A stretch of 64,000 nucleotides of DNA. Origin: Paracentrotus lividus (taxonomy: Eukaryota > Echinodermata > Echinoidea > Camarodonta > Echinidae). The notes beneath the pieces were generated by a model. The model made no database searches and was not told the DNA's origin. It saw nothing but the letters and a program-made list of their open reading frames with translations. A program made the translations under genes and the position numbers. Positions 1 to 11,105 of this stretch are shown here, one piece after another. Within the stretch, counting starts at the first letter, position 1, and each line of letters opens with the position of its first letter. The DNA lies in assembly GCA_940671915.1 (NCBI GenBank), contig CALNVZ010002974.1, positions 42,517,703-42,581,702 on the forward strand, given 5' to 3'.

Positions 1-528
1 ATCTAAAAGTTAACTCTTTGAATTTGACATTGATGTTTGAATATTGTTAATGTTGGCTTATTGTCATGATTGTTGGCCTGTTTGTTTGTTTTGTTTGTTA
101 TTTTTTGTTATCGTTTCACAGCCTAAGTATTATCATTTATTGTTCAAATTATCTGTTCTTTTTATGTTTCAAGTTTGCTGAAATCAACATATCATTGTCT
201 TTTTTAAAAATCATTTTTCTTTGTCTTTGCAAAAAAGTGCTATCTTGCCATGCTTGCTATCGTACCTTATATTTTGGGCAAAATATTTTTAGATCTCGAC
301 TACTTTTCTAGTTTTTAAAGTGTGCATATTTTCAAGCAAAAGTGCAGGTTCTTCGAGGGGTTTCAAAATCTGACCTAACAAGTCACCCTTATTTTGTGGA
401 AGTAACGTCAGTTAAGGCGTAAGCAGGGACAAAATATCCATAATTTAAGGTCAATTGATTTTCGTTTGGAAGTTAGTTGATCAATCCAAGTCTTATTACT
501 GACATTATTTTATTGTTCACCTTCACAG

Positions 529-640
529 GCAAAGAGGAAACTTGAGTTGGATTCTGCCGCATCTCGTTCCACAAATGTTGGTACCACAGCTTTCAAGACG
601 CCTAGCCCAAGGCCTTCAGCAAAAACAAAAAAGCCAAGAG
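529..640 (+). CDS. E2F1/2/3-like gene, exon with cyclin-binding motif
   Basis: This is an internal exon of an E2F transcription factor; the 5' exons lie left of the window. It begins after a pyrimidine-rich acceptor ending cttcacag and ends at donor AAGAG|GTAAAA. Its first residues read AKRKLELD, matching the K-R-x-L-x-L motif by which E2F1-3 bind cyclin A/CDK2. A basic, Ser/Pro-rich linker ending KTKKPRG follows. Its 112 bases leave phase 1, which joins exactly to the next exon and gives A-P-T-R-S-P-M before the DNA-binding domain. No frame problem is visible. The motif assignment is established knowledge of E2F1-3; membership of the same gene is inferred from phase, order and strand. Confidence 0.8.
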
Positions 641-1205
641 GTAAAAAAAAAAGAAGTTAGGCCTAGAATCTAGGCCCTACCTGGTAAAATTAAACTTAGA
701 TCTAGGCCTACACTTTTTAGAAACCTTATGACTGTTAATGAATAAAATATATTAACGTTAGGCCTAGGTCTACTCAATTTAAAATTCCAATGTGACATAG
801 ATCTAGGCCTAATGTCTTTAGCCTCTCGTCTTACATCAGAATGTAGATCTCTAGGCATTCCAGTAGTCTAAGTAGGTCTATAACTGTTCTTTCTAAATCT
901 TTCTAAACATTGATTCTAAATTTATTTTGAAATTTTGATTAAATGGAAATAATGGATTTTAAGGTAAAGTGTTCTTTAGTACTAAGCTTATCATAACCAA
1001 ACTGCATCTGTCTAAAATAATATAGTGCTCATGACTAGTATGTAATCAACAAGTCAATATCACCAGTCTAAGCAGAATTAGATATTAAAAAAAAGAAATC
1101 TACAATACGAACTACCAAATATTTTTGTATGAATTATATGATTATACAGTATATTTTTTTTCAGCTGGCCAAAAAATTAATGCCCCCTTTCCCCTTGACC
1201 CCTAG
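641..1205 (+). other. E2F intron, no further gene seen
   Basis: AT-rich intron with repeated short 'taggcct' and 'agatctaggcct' motifs between 660 and 860. An antisense ORF at 670-858 has no recognisable domain and sits wholly in this repeated sequence. Nothing else stands out. Confidence 0.5.
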
Positions 1206-1428
1206 CTCCTACTAGGTCGCCTATGGAAAAATCTCGCTACGACACGTCATTAGGTCTTTTAACAAAGCGCTTTGTTGGTCTACTAAGAGGAGCTCCAGAT
1301 GGAGTCCTGGACCTGAATCGTGCAGCAGAAGTCCTGGAAGTCCAGAAAAGGAGAATATACGACATCACCAATGTATTAGAAGGCATCAAACTCATTACTA
1401 AGAAGTCTAAAAATAATATCCAATGGAA
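1206..1428 (+). CDS. E2F DNA-binding domain exon
   Basis: This exon encodes nearly the whole winged-helix domain of an E2F1/2/3-type factor, which binds TTTSSCGC promoter sites as a heterodimer with DP and drives G1/S genes. The residues [20 protein letters not shown] start the domain, and [13 protein letters not shown] is the DNA-recognition signature of the family. It ends at NNIQWK. The acceptor is cccctag at 1205 rather than the earlier ttttcag near 1164, because only this one keeps the phase with the upstream exon. The donor is CAATGGAA|GTAAGT. The frame is fully open. The E2F identity is certain from the recognition helix; the subtype (E2F1-3, not E2F4/5) rests on the upstream cyclin-binding motif. 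Confidence 0.95.
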
Positions 1429-3065
1429 GTAAGTGAAAGAAATTGTAGTTTATTTATTTATTTTTTTACTTGAATTAATTTGACATTTTCGCACCCTTAA
1501 AGCCCAAGTATAGTTGTTGTAGAGAAAATTGCATTTTTCAAAAACTTACTCAACTTGTCCTAATATTGTCCCAATAACATATCAATACATGGGCAAGTAA
1601 TATAACCATGTGCCATGCATGTCTTTTCATGATATGTTATAGTTAGCATAAACATGGGGAGATATTCATCAAAATGAGGCCATACTTCCTTCACTCTCAC
1701 CCCAGAACTCTGGGCATGCCACACCACTGCTGACTGGTATGGCATGTGGGCATTCTGTGTGTATCAGTCTGTGTATCAATAGCATATACTTTGCACACAA
1801 ACCACTGCACATTGCACTCTCCCCAGTGTGATCCTGTTTAGCCACGGCCCAGAAACAAATCGATTTACACAGTTTTGTTGCTAAATTCAGGTCTTAGAGT
1901 GGATTTTATAACAAATAATTTTGAACACAGAGGTTATTTGAGGTATTAATTCATATTATTCTGCTATGGAAGTAAAACAAAAAATATGTTCTCCCAAAAC
2001 TATACATGAGCTTTAACTTAACAATATACATTGTAATTTGAAACAGTTGCCTAGATACAAAATCTAACTGCTAAGTTAATACAATACATATTTTCAGTGA
2101 TAAATCAGCAAAAAATTATCTTTAGAGAGAGAGAGAGAAAGAGCAAAGTTCTGATGCAAATATTTACATTTCACATTTTCAGCAACCTAGAATTCTGCTA
2201 CTACAAGCATTAATTTCTCCCACCTTTTTTAGAAATCAGACTCAAGTTTGGAGCCTAGTATCTTATGTTGTGTGTCAAATTTTTAGCACCAATATCTGTC
2301 TTATGTTGCTATTTGATGTGCTTTTTAAATGCACACATGTTGTATGGCAAAGTTACCCATTTGCTATTGGAGCACAAAAGTTTAAAGGGGCAATTGAATA
2401 GGGCCATTTAAAGCTGTGGTTAGCAAGGTCAAAGCATAGTAATCCCCTTCCTCACCATTATTCCCCTTCCCATTCAGTTCCAAACCTGAAGCTTCCTTTC
2501 TTTGTGTATGAGGGAACAACATAGGGGCAGTGAATAATTTGAATAACAAAAGGGGTCGCTTGTAGGGAGATAAACATTCTGATATGTGTGATGTATGTCC
2601 AAAGGCCTTGCATACATGTATGTAAGCAGTGAATAAGGTTAGCAAGAAGGCCATTTATGTTGTAAACTGAAATAAAACAAGTAGATTATATTTTGTTTAT
2701 TTATTTAATTTTTGCATAATTAAATGCACTTGGCAAATAAGCTGATTAATTCATTGCTAAAATACTTGAAATTATATCTTAACAATCTAAAAATAAAATA
2801 ATTTAGGTGTCTACTTCAAGACACTAATAAAGTGATAAGAAAGGATCATAGAAAAAAAAACGAAAAAAAGAAAAAAATGAAGAGTATGAGGTTCTGAAGG
2901 ACACAGTATCAGGGCAACAAATCCAAGATAGTAGTGTGTAAAGAGAATGCAATTTCAATTGTTATTATCAAAAAGCTTTAAATGCTGCTGAAAGGATTTA
3001 TTTAAGTTGTTAGTTAAAAAGGAGAAAATGTAAGCATTTAAACATAATTATGATTCATTTAGGGT

Positions 3066-3262
3066 GGTTTCTCACACCGCGGAGACATCTCCGAAACGAA
3101 GGAGACGTCTCAGCGGCAATTTTCAAAAACCGTCTCAAAATAGTTTCCGCGACTCATGAAATGTCTTTGAGACGCCTCGGAGATGTCTCGGAGACGTCTC
3201 TGCGATGTCTCCGAAATCCGTCTCAAAGTTGTTTCAAAGTAGTTTCCGCGAAGTGAGATACC
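3066..3262. mobile_element. MITE with GGTATCTCAC-type ends, copy 1
   Basis: The element runs from GGTTTCTCACACCGCGGAG to GTTTCCGCGAAGTGAGATACC read as imperfect terminal inverted repeats. The interior is made of variants of GAGACGTCTC, 'ccgtctcaaa' and 'gtttcaaagtag', so it can fold extensively. A second member with the same ends and interior motifs lies at 19501-19757. No transposase is encoded. Superfamily unknown; ORFs on both strands here are by-products. Confidence 0.7.
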
Positions 3263-4285
3263 ATCCTTGGGATAATGGTCTGGATAAACTATCAAGACTG
3301 GTATTACATTATTAAAAGATGCTGTTCCCTACACAACAAAATTGTTTTCAGAAATGGGGGCTTACATGTAAGTGTGGAGTATTGATTAATTTTGTCATTT
3401 AAAATGTAAATCCAGTGTCATTGTTTCAAATGTCAACTTGAAGCAAAAGCCATTTAACTTTCAGAAGAGAACAATGATATTAAAAGATTAGCAGGGATAG
3501 TTTCTGAGGCGCTGTGGCTTCTATTGCTCTCACTGGTGGTGTAGATGTAAGCAATTTATAGTTGAAGGTTTGAATGAAGTGATGGGAGGGGCTGAATATA
3601 TTCAATGGGGCGATTCAAAGTCAAAGTTTAGGGATTGAGGAAAATCCATAAAGCAATAACGAGGTCAGAAGGTTGATTCATTGAATGCTTTCTAAAGGGG
3701 TCATCGAGGCATGTTATGATGCTGTTGTGCCCACGGACCTTCTGATTGTAAATAGTGTGTTACACCAACCGAGACCCACATCAGATTGAACAAAACAAAA
3801 TTATATTTAGCTTTAAAAGGCAATACTTGTTGATTACATTGGTGAATTAAGAGTCAGGTTGGGTGACTGTGTCTATAACCTTGAGATATTTGTCATGTTA
3901 ACAATATTTACACAATTATTTAATCTGAACTTGCAGTTACATTTACAAATATAATATGTAGATCTCCTGCACTCTTGAGAAATGAAAGTGAAACAAGTGT
4001 AGTCCATGGAATGTACATTGTTGTAGATATTTGTGAGATACTTGCCTGGAATTGGTTTTGCAGTTTGTTTCGAAGGAAAGGATAAATACATTTTGTAGCT
4101 AGTCAACACAAGCATTCTATTACAATTTCTATTTAAACTTTTCATTCACTTTTCTTTGTTCACAATTTGTGCCTACTTTTACTTGTAGTGATTATAGTTT
4201 TCATTTAGCTTACATGTAGACTGACAATTAAAAATTTCAATGCTTATTTTTATTTGGAAGTTTTTCTTCTAATTGATGAACATCA

Positions 4286-4417
4286 GGGGGCCGTTTCATT
4301 AAAGGACTTGTCGGACGTTTTATCCGACAAATTTGCTCTCAGCCAATCAGATGCAAGCATTTCAGTAGCTTATCTCAGTTTGTCGGATAAAACGTCCGAC
4401 AAGTCCTTTCATGAAAT
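4286..4417. mobile_element. Short hairpin MITE
   Basis: The arms AAAGGACTTGTCGGACGTTT (4301 onward) and its complement AAACGTCCGACAAGTCCTTT (to 4410) enclose about 50 bp. The near-perfect 31-bp arms are flanked by ccgtttcatt on the left and catgaaatt on the right, a common edge of echinoderm MITEs by my recollection. It abuts the larger fold-back that starts at 4416. Confidence 0.7.
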
Positions 4418-5914
4418 TAGAGGTGGGCTATAAATGGGTCATGTTTCAGAACCAAGTTTGTGCTATCTTATTGTAAGCAGCTCATTGTCCTGATCGATAT
4501 GCCACCAATTTTAAGAAAATCGGATAAAAATTGAGACAGTGCGGGCCAAAAAACGATTTTGAGGGGGCGTGGCCAAAAAATGCTGAGTCATCGCTTTTCA
4601 AAATTTGAAAAAGCTGTAATTCTTTTAATAAAAGGGCTATAAAGATGATTCTGGTGTCTCTATATATGTATTTCAGCCTGATAAATCCAATGACAGTATC
4701 CAAATTGCAAGCAGGGGTGAAGAAAGCACTGAAAAGGGGGAATTATAGTTTTAACCCTTTAATTACCGTTAGGGTCTCTGAGGGCACCCCTAGACAAATT
4801 GTGTTGCTCAATCAAAACCACTGCGTTTTCAGTAATGTCGTTTCATGTCTCTTTTCTTTACATTCTTACGGATCTTTTGCCACCAAGTTCATTGAAATCG
4901 GACATTCCATTAGAGAGTTACTTGACTTTTCGTGGTCAAAGGTCAAACCGCAATTTGAGATTTTTGTCATTTTATGTACAAAACCAATGGCAAAGTCAGG
5001 TTTCCTATTTTACTCTATAAATCACCGTTAAATCATTCTTTTGACTGCTTTTATTGTTCATTGAGAATAAAACTAAATCTAAATGAAGGCCTGAATTATT
5101 AAAATTCCTAAAATAAAGGAAAACATAGATATATACATGTAAGAATAAAAACAATAGAATACATAAGAAATTCATAAAACAATGAAATACATAAGAATTA
5201 TTATAGTTGTAGACCTTCTGATACTTCAAATCATTATCTGGACCAATTTTAATTCTGAAAGAATACTAGAACCAGTCTAAAGATGATTTACCTGTGATTT
5301 ATAGAGTAAAATAGGAAACCTGACTTAGCCATTGGTTTTGTACACAAAACGACAAAAATCTCAAATTGCGGTTTGCCCTTTGACCTCGAAAAGTCAAGTA
5401 ACTCTCTCGTGGAATGTCCGATTTCAATGAACTTGGTGTCAAAAGATCCGTAAGAATGTAAAGAAAAGAGACATGAAACGACATTTCTGAAAACTCAGTG
5501 GTTTTGATTGAGCAACACAATTTGTCTAGGGGTGCCCTCAGAGACCCTAATAGTAATAAAAGGGTTAAAACTACAATTCCCCCTTTTCAGTACTTTCTTC
5601 ACCCCTAATTGCAATTTGGACACTGTCATTGGATTTATCAGGCTGAAATACATATAAATAGACACCAGAATCATCTTTATAGCCCTTTTAATAAAAGAAT
5701 TACAGCTTTTTCAAATTTTGAAAAACGATGACTCAGCATTTTTTGGCTACGCCCCCTCAAAATCGTTTTTTGGCCCGCACTGTCTCAATTTTTATCCGAT
5801 TTTCTTAAAATTGGTGGCATATCGATCAGGACAAAGAGCTGCTTAAAATAAGATAGCACAAACTTGGTTCTGAAACATGACCCTTATTTTACCCCTCTAT
5901 AGCCCACCTCTAAT
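4416..5914. mobile_element. Fold-back transposon with about 610-bp inverted arms
   Basis: The left arm (about 4416-5025) and right arm (about 5292-5914) are inverted copies differing by scattered substitutions and a few indels. Both begin at ATTAGAGGTGGGC and include the paired sequence tgcgggccaaaaaacgattt. The unpaired centre is about 265 bp. ORFs such as 4645-5031 (+) and 5299-5520 (-) are mirror images of each other lying in the arms, so they are consequences of the inverted repeat. No transposase is recognisable, so this is non-autonomous. Confidence 0.85.
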
Positions 5915-6075
5915 GAAATGCTCCCCTGAATGTATTTTAACATTAATTTATAGAATTTTAAGATTAAAAAAAAAAAAAACTTGTTTTTATCCATGTTATA
6001 TTTTCTTTCTTCATTCCTGTTCTAACTGGCAATTTTGTAATTCAAGGTCTTGCCATCTTTTTCTTTCATGTGCAG

Positions 6076-6155
6076 AGGTGCTAATAGTTCAGTAGCCATC
6101 TACCCTGGTAGTGGGGATACTCAGTTATCAGCAGAAACTGTCAATCTACATTCAG
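6076..6155 (+). CDS. E2F gene, exon after the DNA-binding domain
   Basis: This is a small 80-bp exon with acceptor catgtgcag and donor CATTCAG|GTTAGT. Its first base completes the lysine codon left open by the previous exon, giving K-G-A-N-S-S, the place where vertebrate E2F1-3 have the stretch just after IQW. The rest is a Ser/Gly-rich linker (VAIYPGSGDTQLSAETVNLHS) leading toward the heptad-repeat region. It ends in phase 1, which fits the next exon. Assignment rests on phase, position and local similarity; the sequence itself is poorly conserved. Confidence 0.7.
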
Positions 6156-6337
6156 GTTAGTATCAGCACATGGTTCTAGGACAACTACAGTTTGTACCCC
6201 CGGGAAAATTACCCCTAGATAACCGCCCCTGCAAAGATCTACCACCTAACTCTATAACACTAACCCTATTTTTGAGGTTGATAGTCCGGGGGTAATTGAC
6301 CTTTTGTGATTATTAAAGTGTTGCATTGGTTATATCA

Positions 6338-7569
6338 ACGCTCAACACTAACATTTTTTTTTGGTTGCCCTGCCGGGCAACCAAATATCCAAATTTTCCA
6401 AATTTGGGAGCCCGAATCAATAATCTGGTTGCCCGAAAAAAAATATGATAATAAACAAAACAACAAAGTTTCCCCTTCTTATTAGCGAAGGAGGCGGTTG
6501 AGTTGGTGAGGGGAAAAAATGGGTTTGGGACTGGGAGCTACTTTTCTTTATTTCATCTTTTTTTTTCCATTCATAATTCATACACCAATTTTGTAGATCT
6601 ATGCCGTTACTTAATGATGATGCAAGAAATCGATAAATTAAAAGCTTGACAATCATTTTCTTTAGAAATGAAAAATTGACATTAAGAAAAGATGTCAATG
6701 ACTGATGTGAAAAAAAAATAACAAAATAATGACCGGTAAAAACTGAACTTCGCTCTCAAAAAAAATTTCTATCTAGTCAAGGAGATCTGAACAAAAATGT
6801 AAGTTAGAATCTAAATTAGACTTCTGTTACAATGAAATTCAATTTTTCTGTGGTGTAGTTTAATAAAAAAAAATTCATCCACCATTTCACCAAAGTATGC
6901 TAAGATAATTTATTTCAATCAAGACCAATGCACTGCATATGCACTTTTAAAGAGATAATAGTAGGCGCCCTTCAAAGTTAGAAGTTCGGAAATGCATCGT
7001 GCTGTCAGAGCTCTTCACTGGACAGATTCTGCGCCCATAGACTTCTGGGAGAATAACAGCTCAGTTCATCGCCTGAGCAAACAGTGGCAGACATAGCCAC
7101 CAAAATCATCTTTTTTTACCGAATTGTAAAACAAATTTCAGATGGTAACTGGGGTAAGGGTTTCAAATCATCTTTCTAATGCTCCATTTCTTGAAAACCT
7201 GGACACCCAAGACAAATTATTAACCTAATCTATGAGCAAAAACTTCAAAAAGTCCAGTCTACACCAATTGAGCACACATGGGATAACATCCAAACGATCC
7301 ATGTTTTAAGAAATATCAGGGTCATTTCCTGCTCTGATATCTGACTTGAAATTAGTTTAATAATGCACATTTAAGTTTTGGAATAGTCCTCAAAATGTTT
7401 TAAAATACCTACATATACTGTTATAACTTCAAATTTTTCCTGTGCTGGGCAAAATTTTTTGAGGGGTTCCAACTCCGGGGGCAAGCTAACTTTTTGATAT
7501 TCTGCGATCTGAGGGTGCCTGTAGGTAATCTAGGCGCCCCGCGCCGGTGGCCTCCTTAATGTTGAGCCC
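6338..7569. mobile_element. Non-autonomous DNA transposon with 10-11 bp target duplication (MULE-like)
   Basis: The direct repeat TGGTTATATCA occurs at 6327-6337 and 7570-7580 and brackets imperfect inverted ends, ACGCTCAACA on the left and TGTTGAGCCC on the right. A target duplication of this length fits Mutator-like elements (8-11 bp); hAT (8 bp) is less likely. Inside there is a small hairpin GGTTGCCCTGCCGGGCAACC at 6362-6381. No coding sequence is recognisable. It lies in an E2F intron. Confidence 0.6.
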
Positions 7570-7669
7570 TGGTTATATCATTTCTATATAGTTTTCAAAA
7601 ACCATTTTTTCATAAGGGTCTGGATGAGTCTTTCTATGTTTTTGGACTTACAAGTTGTGTGTGTGTGTT

Positions 7670-7810
7670 TGTTTTTGGACAGGGGGGGGGGGGGTGTGGT
7701 TTCAGTGTGTGTTGTTTATTGGGGGAGCATGTGCTGTGCCTTTCAAATTATAGCACTGATGATCATGCTGACTGAACCACCCCCCCTCAAAAAAAAGGGG
7801 GGGGGTAGGT
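7670..7810. repeat. Simple repeat: G-run and C/A/G runs
   Basis: A gtgtgtgt tract, a run of G at about 7682-7694 and a ccccccctcaaaaaaaagggggggg segment at about 7780-7806. The ORF crossing it (7624-7815) is low complexity. Confidence 0.6.
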
Positions 7811-8181
7811 TATGACAAAACTATTGTTAGTTCTCAAGAGTGCATTTTCATCAGGCATTTCTTTGCTTGTAAAGTAATTCAATAGATGGAAGCTATGCTC
7901 TAAATTTGTGGTTGTCTCTGAGAAAAAGAAATGTGTTTTGTATGAATGGATAGATATTTGCATTGGAAATAAGAAAATGATGATGCTTCAGATTCATAGA
8001 TATTTTAAGTTTTCTTGCAGAAGATTATTCGCAAACATAAGCTGACATTTTTTCCCTTCTGCCAAACCTCCACATCTGAATATGTCCAAAATTGCTAGAA
8101 CATGGGAAAAGGATTGCTGTAAATTCATGTAATCAGCTAATCAATCACCTTTTATGTGTCTTTCATTCTTTATCCCCTTAG

Positions 8182-8281
8182 ATTAACTGATTAGAAGCTC
8201 AGAGAAGAGGTTAGATGGACTATAAAAATGGCATCTCACCAGCTGAATAGAATTGGACAGAAGCCGACAGACCAATGCGAG
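8182..8281 (+). CDS. E2F gene, heptad-repeat (dimerisation) exon, frame-broken
   Basis: After acceptor tatccccttag the phase-1 frame reads D, stop, then LIRSSEKRLDGL. A shift of one base continues as IKMASHQLN, and a further shift gives TEADRPMR. These three pieces line up with the E2F consensus EEKRLD-LI--A--QL--LTEDTDN of the leucine-zipper region that pairs with DP. The exon is therefore recognisable but carries an in-frame TAA and at least two small indels, and no clean donor is visible at its end. The right boundary is approximate. The same kind of damage affects most genes in the window, so sequencing or assembly error is at least as likely as real decay. Confidence 0.55.
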
Positions 8282-8873
8282 AATCCTTTAATGCCGTTGT
8301 TTTTTTATTTTCATTTATTGGTTTATTTTGCAATTATTGCTTGTAACTGTTTTTTAGAGGGCGAAAAGTATACATTTTGAAATGTGTATGCCATACTTGC
8401 AGCTGTCCTATTATAGTAGCAGTCCCTATTTTGGGGAAAAGAAGGAGCAGTTATCATCATTTTCAACTCTTTGCCCCATTTTTTGAAAACTTCTGTGTAC
8501 AGTATCTTAGGAATACTACGAATTGGTCCTAGTTTAAAAAAAATTGTAGTTCCCACTTTGTCCTTAATATTTTGACTACAATGTGCAGTATGTGTATGGG
8601 CATAATATACAGGGCTTAAAACCAAAGAGCCCCCCCCTTACCTGGCCTTGGTACCCCTTTAAAAATTCCGTTTGGTCTTGGAGATTTTAATGCCCTTGCT
8701 GTACTGTACCTAAGAAATGTGCCCTATGAAAAAGTGGTCTTGCCCTCAAACTTATGAAATTTAAGGCCTGATGTTATCCACTTGATTTGATCATATTTTC
8801 CTAGGCGACCTGAAAGGCCTGAATTTGTTGTTGGGGTAGCTCATTTGAGGTTTGTGCAGTTCACTGTAATACA

Positions 8874-9012
8874 ATAATATAACGCTGGCTGAGAACTAGA
8901 AGGGCGCTATTACAGATCAAATATGATCCATTGAGAACCAGAAGGGTGCTATTACCATTGACTTTGTACAGCAATAGCGCCCTTCTGGCTCTCCACAGAC
9001 GATAATATAATA
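8874..9012. mobile_element. Small palindromic MITE with GGGCGCTATTAC blocks, copy 1
   Basis: This contains AGAAGGGCGCTATTAC, CAGAAGGGTGCTATTACC and their inverse AATAGCGCCCTTCTGG, ending in gacgataatata. The same building blocks in the same style occur at 12991-13165, which defines a repeat family. Ends are approximate. Confidence 0.6.
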
Positions 9013-9272
9013 TGAATTTGTAATGCGCATATATTCGAAATAATTTGAAATCAAGGAGCAACAGGAAATATATGAAAAATGGTATAGAGATAACAATGGC
9101 TTCAACATGATATACAAAATCATAACGTTAATTAACTACTTGTAAAAATTAACTGTAAGAACACTTAACTTTGGCAATCCATTGCCTTGGCTTATACGTG
9201 TACTGGCTGGCTTCCAGCTGTAGTGAAGCAAACAGAACACTTATATATTCTTCTTTAACTCCGTCCATCACG

Positions 9273-9386
9273 TATGCCTATGTCACGTATCATGATATCA
9301 GAGGTATTCAGAGCTTTGAAGATCAGACTGTAATAGCGATCAAGGCACCACCTGAGACAAGACTAGAGGTCCCTGATCCTAAAGAG
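9273..9386 (+). CDS. E2F gene, marked-box region exon
   Basis: The frame reads YAYVTYHDIRGIQSFEDQTV, then IAIKAPPETRLEVPDPKE, a close match to the E2F1-3 segment AYVTYQDIR--------VIAIKAPPET at the start of the marked-box/dimerisation region. The donor is AAAGAG|GTGAGT in phase 0. No AG lies immediately before YAY. The sequence there is a pyrimidine-rich run ending ccatcacg, which would be a normal acceptor ccatcag if one C were an insertion. The left edge is therefore set from homology, not from a visible splice site. Confidence 0.85.
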
Positions 9387-10335
9387 GTGAGTTATGCCAG
9401 AGGTCATCATGAACGGCACACTAAATGAGGAAAACTGCATTTATTACAGAGCGTATCTTACTTGTTTCAAAACATTTTTCAAAATCTCATACATAAACAT
9501 TTAAATTGAAAGAAAAACTTGCTGTAGAAGCCATATATTTCCTGAGGGTTATATTTTCGCCAACAAAGTCCATCCTGGCAAAGATATACTTTTAAATATT
9601 AGGCTACCTATAGTAATGAAAGCTTTAAAAAAAAGTCACAAAAATATCCACTGGCGAATTTCCCCAACTGGTCCAAATTTGTGAAATGTTATGTATGCAA
9701 AATATATGGCTTACACAGAAGGTTTCAACGACTTAGATTAATCTTTGATATTAGCCATTAGACCTTTGAAGGGACAGTGAATAAAATTCCATTAAAGCAA
9801 TAGAATTGAACAGTTTTACATTTTAAAATCAAATTATCTTGTATTATATACCACATACTAAGAATGTTGCAACAGGATTGGTCAAAATTCAATCATGTGA
9901 TTGATTTTAGTTTTCCCATCATCAATCATCACTCGCAGTGATAATACTTTGAGTTTCGCTGATCACGTCACCGCCCCATAGAGCCATAACGCTTCATCAA
10001 TTATCTTTAGGGTGCGCGAAGAAAAGGGCGTTGTCACTCGGGTTTTTCGTACTATCACTTATCCATCACATGCAGCGACAGATGAATTCCTCTGTGACGT
10101 AACAATTCCTTTTTTAAATTTCTTTGTTACGTAACAATCACTTCGGCCCATTTGAGCTAGGCCTTCGCACAAAATAAATTGCGTGCACTTTAATTATACG
10201 CGTTTATTTTACAAGCGCAGTCGGCAATGACTTGAGTGAATTCGTCTTTTTAAGGATCTCTAGGAAATCTTTTATTTTTAACCAAAATATTAGTTTTTCC
10301 CAAGCTCTTAAAATGTTTCAGATATGGAATATAAA

Positions 10336-10502
10336 GCAAATAGTCACCTTTTGATCCAAATGACGAGGCAAACTATCACTTCCACGGCAAGCTGGATGTA
10401 CACGCTATCTCTCCTCAGCATTGCTTCGGAGGAGATAGCTTATCCAGCTTGCCTGGGAAGTGATAGTCTTCCCATCATTTGGATCAACGGTGATTATTTG
10501 CT
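10336..10502. mobile_element. Compact hairpin element
   Basis: This is almost completely self-complementary: GCAAATAGTCACC / GGTGATTATTTGC at the ends, TTTGATCCAAATGA / TCATTTGGATCAA, CAAGCTGGAT / ATCCAGCTTG and CTATCTCCTC / GAGGAGATAG toward a short loop at about 10415. The ORF 10324-10536 is the hairpin read through. It sits in an E2F intron. A fold-back MITE is the likeliest explanation. Confidence 0.75.
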
Positions 10503-10704
10503 TATTATTGATCTGGCCTATTTAAAAGCCAATTAAAGGACTTTTGCATTTCCACCAAACTACTTTGTTCATGCTCTTTGCTCTATATCTCTGACTATTT
10601 GTGTTTCTCCTGTCCGATATCTTATTTGAGCATTATAATGCAACTCAAGCACAGCATAAATAAATAATCATTATTTTATATTTAAATTGTGATCCGCCCT
10701 CCAG

Positions 10705-10843
10705 AGTACTAATATTCAGATATGGCTGAAGAGTACAAGAGGTCAGATTGAAGTCTACCTGTGCCCAGATGATAACCCAGATGATAGCAGCTCATCAGAA
10801 TCCGAGGCTGGATCAAAGAATGGATCACCTTGCAGCTCAAAGG
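10705..10843 (+). CDS. E2F gene, marked-box exon
   Basis: The acceptor is cctccag and the donor is TCAAAGG|GTTAGT. The frame is open: STNIQIWLKSTRGQIEVYLC, then a Pro/Asp/Ser-rich acidic tail (PDDNPDDSSSSESEAGSKNG). The first part matches the E2F NFQI-LKS--G-IEVYLCPEE segment that ends the marked box. Phase 0 entry fits the previous exon. A 77-bp A-run starts about 140 bp downstream in the intron, which makes the local assembly fragile. Confidence 0.9.
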
Positions 10844-10984
10844 GTTAGTAGCAACACGCATGGTCATTTATTAAAATACCTTGTTCAATTCTGTTTTGAA
10901 GGGCCCAGCAAGTGCTGAATACTAGTTGAATTAATGAAACCATCTACGTCTTCTCCCATTTATCCCTACACAAAACTGACTACT

Positions 10985-10985
<1 letters not shown>

Positions 10986-11062
<77 letters not shown>
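10986..11062 (+). repeat. Poly(A) run of 77 bases
   Basis: An uninterrupted A-run follows 'actactc' and precedes 'tgaaagaa'. It could be the tail of a retroposed element or a collapsed or expanded homopolymer; no target duplication is clear. Confidence 0.8.
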
Positions 11063-11064
<2 letters not shown>

Positions 11065-11105
11065 AAAGAAAAAATTGTTAAATGGCCATTAGCTGAAGAG
11101 GGGTA

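Larger units (their letters stand above)
1429..6075 (+). other. Large E2F intron filled with repeats
   Basis: This 4.6-kb interval lies between phase-compatible E2F exons. It contains a CTC-box MITE (3066-3262), a hairpin MITE (4286-4417) and a 1.5-kb fold-back (4416-5914), listed separately. A simple GA run sits near 2125-2145 and A-rich sequence near 2850-2880. ORFs at 2382-2654 and 3873-4145 (antisense) have no recognisable domain or splice context. Confidence 0.6.

Noticed and set aside
4645-5520. Paired ORFs on opposite strands (128 and 73 codons)
   Set aside because: They are mirror images produced by the inverted arms of the fold-back at 4416-5914 and have no domain.
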